A DNA stretch of 64,000 nt from Rhypophila decipiens. Lineage: Eukaryota; Ascomycota; Sordariomycetes; Sordariales; Naviculisporaceae. The stretch lies in assembly GCA_033297075.1 (NCBI GenBank), contig MU858051.1, positions 248,001 to 312,000 on the forward strand, given 5' to 3'. The notes under the pieces were generated by a model. That model was not told the origin of the DNA, made no database searches, and saw only the letters and a program-made list of their open reading frames with translations. Each line of letters starts with the position of its first letter. The first letter of the stretch is position 1. Of this stretch, positions 48,783-59,830 are shown one piece after another. The position numbers and the translations under genes are program-made.

Positions 48783-51700
48783 CTAAGACCGTCGTACGCG
48801 GTTCCATATCCGCTTCATAACGCCCTTGTCGGTAGGAGCCGGTCCCCAATGATCGAAGCCGATGGATCTTCCATCCATGCTCTCCTTCCCCGGTCCATCA
48901 CCGACGTAGGTGGGACCACCGTCAAAGCCAGAGTAGCCAAGTGTTGTTGATTTGCGTCCAGGCTGTAGTCCCTGAGCTTGCTGCCATCCATAGAGCTGGT
49001 CCTCATTCGCGCGAAGGTCGGGCCTCGTCAATGTCATGCGAAGAGTCATCTCTCGCGACGAAGCAGGCGCTTGAGCGTAGCCACCACTCTCGGTCCCGGC
49101 ACCACCGCCTTCCCCAAAAAGGGCAGGCTCGGTCGACACAAGACGGAGAGGCCGTACCGCCCGGTTTCCGGGTTTGCTGTCAAATGCATGGGGTGTCTTG
49201 GGAGAATCGGGATCTGTCATGGAAGCATTGTCACTGTTGAGAGATGCCCTGTCATTTTCATCATCATCCTCGTCGTCGTCGTCGTCATCGGCAAGAAATG
49301 TGCGCATGTTTGCCGAGCTCTGCCGCCGGTGGTGTGGATCGTTTTCTTTCCCTGGTGCTGCTGAGAGAACATCGGCCGACGGAAACCCGAACTCGATCGC
49401 CTCGTCAAATTTCTGGGGGGACGCAAGATAAACCCGTAGCTTCAGCCGGGCCTCGGGGTCCTGGTAGTGTGTTGCAGCTGGGTCAAATCCCGAAAGGGAA
49501 TCGTGCTGCGCATGCCTAGGTGCGATTAGAGATAGGGCACGAGATTTACGTCTCGGTTGCCCAAAAGGATTCGAGGCACTACCGGATGGGCTGTGCGAAG
49601 GCGAGATCGGGGTAGATGCGTCCTTGGTGCCAGGTCTGCTGAGGGAGACTGAGTTCCGGCCGAAAGGTATCTTGGATATGGATAAGTGACGACGGAACGA
49701 CGGCCGTTGTTGTTTTGTCGGCGAGGGCAGGTTATCTCTGAGGTTTGAATGGTAGTCGTCCAAAAACAGTCGAAGGTCGAGGTCCTCCTCTTCGTCTAGC
49801 CATCGAAAGCTGTCATAAAAAGACTGTGGAATTTCCTTGCTGGCAGAGTGGTTGGAAGAAGACCTTTGGGTGTCATCCTGAGACTCCTGAGACTCCATAC
49901 TCTCTGTAGGAGACGACAGAGGAGTGTCGTAAGTTTTGCGGCTCAAGTCTAGATTTTTGCTCGCCCGTCTGTTCAGCTTGCAGATGGCCTCGTCTGCCGC
50001 GTCCAGAATCACGCTCGCACGCAAGCGTCTCGCGAGGATGACCTGCTCCTCACGGGTAAACTCTTTCCTTTTTATTTTGTCGGGAAGGCTGGCATATGAA
50101 GGCAGCGAATCAGAGCATAGCAAGTGAGACTCGAAACCTGACTGCTGGCGGACTCGGCCAACAATCTGCTCCGAGACGCTGCGGTCTTGACGAGCCTTCC
50201 GGCGACGGAAATTAGAGATGTCGTCGTAGTGCTGTGATATCCCGTCGACTCGGCCAGAATCCTGGGCAAAGCGCAAACGCTCCAGCGTCGAGAAGTACTA
50301 TAGAGAGTGAAAGGTTTTAGTTTAAAATTCCATGGAACAAAAGACGTGGGACGTTCCCGATAGGGGACCAAGGGGCTGATATGTCTGGTCGGCCACCCGT
50401 CCGACGCTTGTCTTGGACGATTAATTCCCAATGCAGGAACGCCTGAGGAGCTCTCAGTCGCCAGGGAGGAAAGGGGTTGGCAAGCAACTTGGGTTAGTAC
50501 GTGGGACCTGCATGCCTGAGGGCCCAAACGTATGCGGTGAAGCTGCAAGTCCTCGTGAAGGTGCACGACCCCTCCCCCACTGATCAGGACAGGAGGAGCG
50601 AGACAAATGCACCACCCAATGATAAAGCACATTGCTGCTGTAACAGCTACTTGCTGCACCTCCTGCGCAATAATACATCTCGTCTTCGGGGCATTAAAGT
50701 GCAGCAGAACATCTAGAGCCTGCACCATCATGATTGAGCTTACTGAGCTCCACCCACGGGAAACAAAAATGCCAGAAAGACATCTTGAGCTGCCAAACCA
50801 TCACCATCACGGCCCAGCCAGCCAAGCTAGCGTACAGCGCGAAAAGGACCCGAGAAACATTCTTCGGGGAAGCTCTGCAGGCCTTGGGATGTGAAGGCGC
50901 GTGCTGAAGGCGCTAGTAGGCCAGCATACCCAGATCGGCAATTCAGTATTAGTGCCGAGTCCGGGCGTCCAAGAATCGTCGGGAGGCTGCCGACAGCAGC
51001 TCGACGCCCCCGATCATCCAAAGACGGGCCTCTAGCGGGAAAATTGACCTCGGCGATCGAGCTGTTTATGTTGCTGATATCACTCCACCCTCTCAGTCGC
51101 CCAATGGTCCAGCGAGGGCTCAAGAAGGGCGCGTGTCTGGTGCCATCGCGGGAGGAAAACAATTCCAGATGTGGTTTCCAATTGGACATAGGACGTGTGA
51201 ATTCATGTGCAGGAGCTGACACTTGCAGCACAGCCAATCGCAATGAGGGGTGACCAGGGGGACTTGGGGTAGCCTCCACCCTAAAAAAGCAACTGTGACA
51301 GACAGAAAAGAAAAGAAAATACAACAAGATCTTCAAATGCATCACAGCTTCACAATGCACGTACCTTGCGTTGTATTGCCAATGGCAGAGCCTCGAATTC
51401 TTCCCGTGTCATCTGTGGGACCGCACCAGCTTGCGATTGTCGTTTCTGAATACTTCCCGACCTCGAGAGTGCTGCTCGCTTGTGGATGAAGCCATGGTTA
51501 CTGCCACCGTTGGATTTGCTCTCGCTCGACGATCGGTTCGAACGGTCGTGCTGTTGGTGTTGATGCCGTCTTGCCCACAGCGTGAAGATGGGGCTCGCCG
51601 AGCGCCTGCTCTTTCTCTCGAGGCTTCGTGAACGCGGCCTCGTCTGGTTTCCATCGGTCGTTCTCTGCTCGGTAGCTTCATCTGTGGAAGGGGCCGTGAA

Positions 51701-52294
51701 ATAGTCGCGCAACGGTATATCGGGGAATTCCGCACCCACCGGAGCCGCAAGTATTGGCCCGGGCATGGCGGGTTTCGGCTCTTGGCTGAGGCAGCTGGTG
51801 ATGTCAGAGGTGCTCGGACTGCTCGCGTCGAATACAAGGCTCGTCGTCGATGTCGAAGGGGACTGGAAGAAGGTGTAGAATAAGTGTTCAAGATGGTTGT
51901 CGGTGCGGGCGGTTTGGCAATTCTTGTCTATATCTGCTCCCAGGTCGACCCGAGTCACGTCGGTTGGACCGGAATTGGTAAAGAGAGGAAGTTGGAAACT
52001 GAAATGGTCGAAATCAATGCCCAAGGATGTTGTCTGGGTGCATGAAGTTGACGTCGGGGAATCCAGGGTCCTTGTAGTATCTAATTCTAGGGACAGGAGC
52101 TCTGGTGGCTTCTCTGGGGCTGTTGAGCTAGCCCTTGTTGTTGGCTCCCTTGCACCAAAAAAGGACCAGGCCAGGACGTGATCCGGTTCCTTGTTGGGCG
52201 TCAAGTCGTCAAGCGACAACGACGACACGTCGAGGGCGTCAAGGGCACCCCGGCATCTGGGACCATCATCATGGGTGAGCGCCAGGCTCCCCAT
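48783..52294 (-). CDS. Fungal protein of unknown function, two exons with a 1.07-kb intron
   Basis: Exon 1 is 52294-51365 (310 aa) and exon 2 is 50297-48783 (504 aa), 814 aa together. The intron 51364-50298 starts GTACGT, ends CTATAG and is in phase 0. It gives MTREEFEALPLAIQRK-YFSTLERLRFAQ, a continuous charged helical motif. That continuity is my reason for joining the two halves. Exon 1 is Ser/Thr/Pro rich with a basic RSRSLERKSRRSAS patch. Exon 2 has a helical RREEQVILARRLRASVILDAADEAIC-like block, a Ser/Pro-rich middle, a run of Asp (DDDDDDEDDDEND) and a basic C-terminus (MKRIWNRVRRS). No membrane segment or enzymatic motif is seen. The disordered character suggests a regulatory or scaffold role, but no function can be given. 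The alternative is two separate genes, the first ending at 51350. Confidence 0.7.
50298..51364 (-). other. Unusually long intron (1,067 bp)
   Basis: Every other intron assigned in this window is 56-254 bp. The interior has balanced composition and no open frame with a recognisable domain. A nearer acceptor about 72 bp after the donor (GTCACAG) would lead straight into a stop (TTG CTT TTT TAG) and is not usable for the full product. Confidence 0.55.
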
Positions 52295-55200
52295 CTCGCT
52301 ATCGATTGTGACTGGAGCCAGACTCGAGCTTCCCTTGCCTCAAATCTTTGCTAGTGCAGGGCTTCGCCAGTTGTCAGTGGCCGGCAGTGGACTCGGCGAC
52401 AGCCTGGCAGTGGGTGACAGCGAGGCCGGAAACGAACCACGAGCCTTGAACCTGGTTCCGCCAAGAGGTCTGGAGCTGGGGGTCGAGTCGGTCGACTGTC
52501 AGGGTCTGCTGGTACCGTGGCACACCGTGACTTGTTGCGTGTTTTCGGGTCACCTTTTTTCCCTTGTCTTTTTGTATTTCTTGCGTTGCTCGTTGTGGAA
52601 GAAGTCTTGTGGTTTTTGAAGAACTTGCAAGATGTCCGGTCTGCAATTTCAACGAGATCAAATAAAATTGTGTCGTATTCCCCAGTATCTCCTGCCTCCC
52701 GTTCCCCGGCCGAGTTCGTAATTGTCAGGCACGTCGCGTCTCTGCATAAGGTACCTTGGTGGAAAGGAAATTCGGACTTGGTGATGGGCGCGTCCCACGT
52801 TATGCCTCTGCCGCCGTCACACAGCCCTGGCAGGCACAGGGAGACGACAATGACAACAGCAGCAGTTCTGGCCGATCTGGGTGGTCTGGTAGGAAGATTA
52901 TTGCTTTTGCTTGGTGGGTACAAGGCATATTACTTCGTATTAATTCTGGGGAAGGAACCAAAGTGCAACTGTACTGTGTACAACAATGCCGTGCCTGGAT
53001 TGTACCAGCGAGAATTATACACATTGGAATTTCATCATGATGGGCCGTCTTCTGGTTTTAACTTTTTTCTCTTTCTTCTCCTTATTCTAAAACCCTGCTC
53101 CGGAGCAAGGGCTGTGGGTTTGCGTTGCTTGGGAAGGTACGGGGTAGGACAGTCCCTGGTTACCAAACTCGCCAGATGTCTGAGATGATGCAGGCTGTTC
53201 TTCTTCCTCGGGAAGGCACCCAGTAGCATCAGGGCTGGTTCGCGACTGAAGTGTTTGACGACAGCTTTATAGCAGAGGAAAGAGCTTGGGAGACCTTGGG
53301 TCGCTAGCGGGCTTGCCTCTGCAGCACCTGTAACTTCCCGAACCTGCAAGCTGGAGGGGCATTTGTCCAACCAAAAGTGACAAAAGCCATCAACCTTTGT
53401 CACATTTGATCACAACTGAGCAATTTGACCAAGTGGCATCCCATCTTCATCGTTTACATTGCGGAAAGAATGAGCAGCTTCCTCAGGTCCCTTCAACGCC
53501 CAGACCCCCAAAACTCAGCGGCGTCGACTCTTGGGACCCGCCTCCAACTCTCGATCCGTGGATGTATACTAGTGTATGTGCCTACCCAGTGCCTACCACG
53601 ATGTGTGGATGCATGCAGTTGGGCGAGGTGTCACTGAGTGGAATACGGAACAAAGTCCCGCGCCCCTCGATCAGCCCAAAGGCCGGTCAATCAGTCCCGG
53701 GAATGGGAACCATGATTGCACAGCATGAATCCTACCCGAGGGAACGACCTGGATGCCCGTCGTCGGGTCGCTTTCATTTATCTCCAACACCCGATTCTTG
53801 AGGCTAACTCTGCACGTTCCCCGTGAACGGTAATCCCTCTCTTTCTTCCGGCTCATGTTTAAACAGGACAGTCTCAATTATCCTGAGACGAGCCGCCGAG
53901 GGATAGCTTATCAGCCGCTGGAGTCTCGCCGCCTCTGTGACACTGCTCCGTGCCGTATGTATTGTACCATGGATAGCGGACCAGTCAACCGGACCTACCT
54001 TGCCTTGTTGGTTGGGGGTTGTCACTGATAGCCATCACCAACTGCCCAACGTGTTGGCGAGACCTCGCTGAACCAAGGTTCAAGCTCTGATCTGCCATGA
54101 TGCCAACCACGCCACGGTCAATTCAGGCGGTAAATGGACTTGTTGGAACTTGGACTGGAGGCTCACTGAAGACGATCTCACTTTCTTGAGTTTCTTCGAT
54201 CGAATGCCATTGTCAGGGTTCAGACCTGCCCACTAATACCATGTCTTGTGCATACGGATACCAGGTACTTGATACTACATGGAATCCACCACAACCCCAC
54301 CTCATACGATCAGGCTGCTGGAGTTGCGGCCCAGGCCACCGCTTCCAGAACATTTCCCTATTCGGACTTGGCCGTGTCTTGCTACTAGATCCAGAGCCAA
54401 TTCGATAGACAGTGATAGTCAGAGACAAGCAAACAAAATATCGAACGAGATTTCAAGTACATCAGGTATACCCAACCACTGCCAACCTCTTTGTGTCTCT
54501 AGCAACGACTTCTGTAGATATGGATCTATCGCCTCCCAAAACGCAACAGCTTACCAAACGCTAAATAATCCTCGAGAAAATCGCTGCTCCCCAAGACTTC
54601 TTGGCTTTGAGGGGGATGCAATCATCCATGTTTATCCTGTCGAATGCACCCACGCTAACTCGAAGGACAGACAGCCCGAATCACCGACGTTCACCGTCCA
54701 TCTCCATTTTATCCGTCGCCTGCTGATGTTTCTGGGCGCGTGCCAGTACGAGAGTTAAGGTCTGATTATGACTACCAGGTCGTGGCTTGAAAGTCGTCGT
54801 CACTTGGTGACGGTTGGAAGCCAGAAAATAATGATCCGGAGGCTCAAACCACAGCAGCGATTTGTTTACTTGACAGTGTCAGCCCCTATCTGCTTGGCTG
54901 CGCAACGGGACAGCCCTCTGCATGTCAAGATCATCCAACATGTTCTACTTACCTGGTGCCAGGTGCGTGTGTCTCTTTCTCGCTCTGTCCAAGACCCGGA
55001 AGTGCCCAGCAAGAAAAAAATAACAACAGCTTCACAAGCTACCGTGCAGTCCACTCGCAGTCCAGCACCTCGGTCCAACGAATATGTCCAGTGGTGGTCC
55101 ACATCATTCTTCCTCCAGAGCATGTTGACATGGTCAAGAAAATCTCCTGTCGTTCGATTCCCAAGAGAGCAGAAAGACCCAGTCACAATGTAACCAACCC

Positions 55201-56266
55201 GCGCCGCCTATTCGGTCAGTGTTACATTGATAATCAGCATTCTCGGTTCCCAAATTCCCCCTACCAGGTGGTTGGAATTGCAAATCTCAACGACTCGTCA
55301 TCTCATCACTCATCACCGACTCGTTGCTTGCTCGCTTCCTGGCTTCCATCAAGTTTCAATGCTCCATCACGGTCAATTACACAGGTACGGATACGGATAC
55401 AGATACCAAGTGCACAAATTTAAAACCGAGTGATAAAAAGGCCATGGTCGAGCACTTCTTTCATCACAGGAATACGGACAGTCAGTCGGAGACAGATGAA
55501 TGACTGGCCACTTTCTCGGACATCCATCAATGTTAATGTACTCGTGGTTCTTGTCAGCAGGCCTTCTTTTTTAGCCCTGAAAAGCAGGGAAAGTGACAGT
55601 CGCAGCAGACACAAACGGGTCACGTTCTCGAAGGTTTGATCATGAAATTGACGTTGCTGCCTGCCCTGACTCGTGGGATCCCAGCGCAACGGTTTCCTGC
55701 AAGCCTCCTTTTCCACCGGTCAGGGATGGGCCAATCGCGGAAGTCAGCCGGAAAGCTTCCTGTTGCCTTTGTCATGTTTTGTGGATATCACTGATTCACC
55801 GTTATACGCAAACAACGTTCTTCTGGGGAAGGCACATCTCGGCTGATTCCACCCACCGAGTACATGTACACCGGCAGACAGACCGACTGGAAAGAGAGAA
55901 CCGGGTTCACTGTGTGTATTTCAACAGCAAAAAAGACTGTTTAACCAGCACGTATTTGAATTCATCGATTAGGTACTTCATATAATCACCGCAATCCCAA
56001 AAGTTCCTGCCATAAGTACCCATCATTCGGGCTGCTGCCAGGTTTTCTCTATTCCTCCCCGAGAATTGCCATACCACGGCCGCCCAATAAATACGGATAT
56101 CCTTGTTCGTCCTCCATCCTCACTTTGCTTAATAACCCGTAGGTTCCTAGGTATGTCGTTTCCTCCGACCCCTGTAAAGGAACTGCTTTCAATCCACGCG
56201 AGCTCCCCTCTCTTGCCAAAAATAACGGTATAAACATGAAATCAGAAATGCTGATCAAGCAGCGTC
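52295..56266. other. Intergenic, 4 kb
   Basis: No supportable gene. It should hold the promoter of the minus-strand gene ending at 52294 and the 3' flank of the aminomutase gene. Plus-strand frames at 52517-53188, 54279-54758 and 54768-55193 overlap others and show no family motif. TACGGATA motifs occur at 54253, 55386 and 55392 (overlapping pair), and 56092. Confidence 0.45.
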
Positions 56267-58198
56267 TTAGCTGGCAGAAATGTCCCGAGGCACGTCCACC
56301 GGGTCATAATACTCATAAACCTTGTTCTCCTTGTCACGGCCAGTGACGGCCGGCGCCATGTAGGTCGAGATGCCGCTATCTCGATCATAGCTCTCGAAAG
56401 AGCAGGCAAGTCGCTTACCTCCGCCTGCCGGGAGGTCGACGACAAAGGACGGAACCATGAAGCCAGCAATGGATCCGCGGATCTGGGCTTCCAGGTCCAA
56501 TATGGTCTGTAAAGGTGTACGAAGATGTTCAGTCTTCTCTACCATGTCACATTGGTAGACATAGTACTGTGTGCCAGTCGTTAGTCAGCAACTGTATCTT
56601 CCATGCTGCCTCTCGGCGTTCTGGGGCCCGATAACTTACTGGGAGGATATTATTGTCCGCAAGTTGGCGGATCAGCGTCGACATGGTCTTAACATCATCG
56701 TTCACTCCGCGGAGCAGAACACTCTGGTTCCGGACGGTAACACCAGCCTCAAACAACTTTTGGCTCGCAGCAGAAGTGATCCAGGAAATCTCATTTGGGT
56801 GGTTGAAGTGTGTGTGCCATGCCATGGCTTTACCGGCCTTCTTCGCCTTGTTGGAGATGCCAATCAGAGCATCAACCCAACCATCGGACGTGTCAAGGAC
56901 CCGGCTGGGCGCAACGGCGAGGCCCTTGGAGGCAAAGCGGAACCGCTTGATGTTGGGCATGCTGATCAGTCGCTCACCGATCAGGGTCAGCTGGTCGGGC
57001 TGCAGATAATACGAGTCTCCTCCCGAAACGACAATGTCCTGCAACTCGGGCCGGCTCTCAATGTAGGCAAAAGCTTCTTCCCACCGCTTGCGAGTGGGTT
57101 TGAGAGATGCTTTGGTCACAGTGTCGGTGTCGGCGCCGACCGCATACGAGCGGGTGCAGAACATGCAGTAGGTTGGGCACACGGAGGTAGCTGTGTATAA
57201 TCGAATAGACCAATCAGAACGAGGCTCTATTACCCGAAACGGCAACTTTGTCATGTAGGGGAAAGAAAAGGGGCAAACAACGTACGTAAGAACAGAGCCT
57301 TGTCGGTATATCGGTGAACAAGACCCTTGACTGGCGAATCAGCCGTCTCATGGAGCGAATCCAAAGCCAACTTAGGGTGGTCCGGGAGCATGAGCGACTT
57401 CATCGGCAAGAACTGGCGGACTATGGGGTCGTGCCGAGGGTCCCTCCAGTCGACTCGGCTTAAGATGTAGGGCCTACCATACGCGGAAATGTCAGTCATC
57501 ACAAAGTGCCAGACTTGCGCCAAGGTGGCTGTCGATTGGGTGCTCACGTCAGGCGGATAGCCATGGTTGCGGCCGTGACACCGTCCAGAACATCCTTGAT
57601 GAATTCATCTCGAGACTGCATCTGGGTTTTGAGCGCATCGACGGGGACCTCGTCGGGGACGACTGCCTGCAGAAACTTGAAAAGTTTGGCGGTTCCTTGC
57701 ACGGTGTTGGCGACCTAAATTTGGAAAGAAAGAGAAAAGGGGGTTAGCAAAGTCCGACCCGGAGGGCTTTGACAGTGTTTGAAAGCAACTTACACCCCAG
57801 CGGTACGAGAGGAACTCGGTTGGCGAGATATTCTCCCAAACGGGCACTCTGCGCCAGAACTCGTCACGGCCCTCCATGGATATGGTTGCGCCAACAGGAC
57901 GTACGACAGCGGCGTTTCCAATATTGAGCCCAACGACATCATGGCGGCTCTGCTGCTTCTGCTTCTGCGGCAGAATGGACTCGATAGAGGGTGTGGTGGG
58001 CTCACCAATGACAGAATGATTGAACAGAGGAGGTACAGTGATGGAGTGTCCGGATCCAAGGTCGTTGACGTGTGCTTGGTTTTTCTTTTGGGAGACAGAG
58101 CCAAGCGACCGGCCCTTGCTGCATGGCAATGTCACAGGAGATTGGCACGAGAGAAGCCGATTTGCTCCGCCTCCGCGGAAAGCCCGTGTGAGCATCAT
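56267..58198 (-). CDS. Lysine 2,3-aminomutase-type radical SAM enzyme
   Basis: Five exons: 58198-57794, 57714-57548, 57473-57286, 57190-56640 and 56566-56267, 536 aa. The introns are 79, 74, 95 and 73 bp, all GT...AG, with phases that agree. Lysine 2,3-aminomutase turns L-lysine into beta-lysine with a [4Fe-4S] cluster, SAM and PLP. The radical SAM triad CPTYCMFC is at residues 258, 262 and 265. Other family blocks are WRDPRHDPIVRQFLP, VSGGDSYYLQPDQL, and AWHTHFNHPNEISW with NQSVLLRGVNDD. The PLP lysine is probably K488 in LPAGGGKR (PGGGGK in bacterial enzymes). The N-terminal 40 residues are Arg-rich without acidic residues until later, so a mitochondrial presequence is plausible. That would suit an oxygen-sensitive cluster enzyme. 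The exact substrate is inferred from the family only. It is divergent from the MFS transporter gene, with about 1.6 kb between. Confidence 0.9.
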
Positions 58199-59830
58199 GG
58201 TGATGATTTTGCTTGTGAGGTGTCTATTCCGAGTGACGAGGACGTGGGTTGTCAGTTGTCTGGTAGTTGTTGCTTATGATGTGGCGGCTATGGTTTGGAG
58301 TGGTCTGAGGGGAAGACTTGGATTCTGGGTGGAAAAAGGGAAGGGGATGAGACAAGCCTTTATGTTGTTGTAGGAGAGGGAGAAGGAGTGACGAAAGACA
58401 AATGGTGTATGGAACTTCTCGAAGACGACAAGGCCGGTGAAGGTACGACTGGTCGAAAAGAGACCAGTCTTGGGTAGCTCACCTCTGCCGTGCCGTGTTT
58501 CTGATCAGAGGCAAATGCAGATCACAGCAGTGCTCTCGCTTGACTGGACGTTTGGCCGCCTTCTGGATGTGGATTTGGTTCTGTACAAATGTCGATGTGG
58601 ATGTGATGACAGTGTGTTCTTGGGGGGCTTCACTGGGAAATAGGCAGGCAGGCAGGACTTTTGCTTTTGAGGGGTGAAGGGGTCTTCTGGACCGGTCCTC
58701 GAAAGACGTGCTCTGCAGGTTGATGTTCTGGCCCAGATTCCGGCTCAAGCTCGGCCAACCGCTTACAAGGTCAACCACCAAACAAGGTCTTCATACGGTG
58801 ACTCTATTTATGATCACCCCGTCAATACGCCGTAATTCCGCCCTGGTCCTGTTATCTCGGGCTGGGGAGCTCTTGAGGGCTTGCTCGCTTTTCTCTTTTA
58901 TGGGCTGATGTTTTGAGGCAATAGGGGTAAGAGCGAAGAGCACTCGATCGTGAGATCTTGGCTGAGCTACTCTAATCGGGGCTCGATATACTGATATGGG
59001 ATGAACTGAAGCTCGGAAGGGAAGGCACGAAGCCACGGACCCACGGAATCGGGGTCTCGAACGGAGCTTGCGGTGGAGCTCGTCCGGGTCGGAGGGCGGC
59101 TTCCTATTCTGGACTGCAGATAGCACGCCTTTGACGGAATTGATGGATCCCAAGCTTCGGGATGGCCATGGCAGGAACACAGTTTGCTCTGGTCTCGCCA
59201 ACCAACAACTGCACGCCTCCAACAGGCAGAAATTCCGTAACCCTTGGAGTCCTGGATCCCGGAGAAAGGCCTCGATTCTTTCTGTCTGTCTATATATTCT
59301 GATCAGCCATGCCATGCCCAACCTGCGCCCCTCTTTTTGAGTAACATTCACCTGGGGAGGATTGTTTCTTACCTCTGAAAATTCTGCGAGTCTGTAGCCC
59401 AAACTTATGCTGGTCAATGAATTCCTTCAGATTTGCTCCTGGTCTCACTCAATCACTCATCCAGGCCGACTGTTCCAACTGGGCAACCAGCCCTTTATAT
59501 CATTCCAATCTTGACCGAAAGATTCTAGACCACGTCCTCCGGAAGGTAACTCCCAAGCAGGGTCAAAGACTGGGTCTCGCCCATCGGAGCATTCTGTCCA
59601 AGACCTGCCTACCGACATAATGTGAGTTAACTCGAGTTGTCTCATGCAGTGCTTCCTGGTACTATGATCTCGGACGAAGATGAAAACTGACAAAATCGAG
59701 CTCACCGTCGGCTGCTGATCACAGCCTTGAACATCTCCCTCAGATCTCGGGCTCAGATCACCGCTCGGTCCTGTTGCCCTCCCCTGTGGCTACCCTTGTG
59801 CCCAAACAGGCGACAGACTCGCCATCCAAG
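58199..59830. promoter_or_regulatory. Divergent region between aminomutase and MFS transporter
   Basis: 1.6 kb between divergent starts, expected to hold both promoters and leaders. Open frames (for example 58791-59417 minus) lack family motifs. Confidence 0.4.

Noticed and set aside
50827..51360. 177-codon frame inside the long intron
   Set aside because: It starts at a non-ATG codon within the proposed splice donor area and shows no domain; treated as intronic.
52517..53188. 223-codon plus-strand frame with hydrophobic stretches
   Set aside because: Hydrophobicity comes from T-rich sequence; no start context, family motif or conserved pattern is visible.
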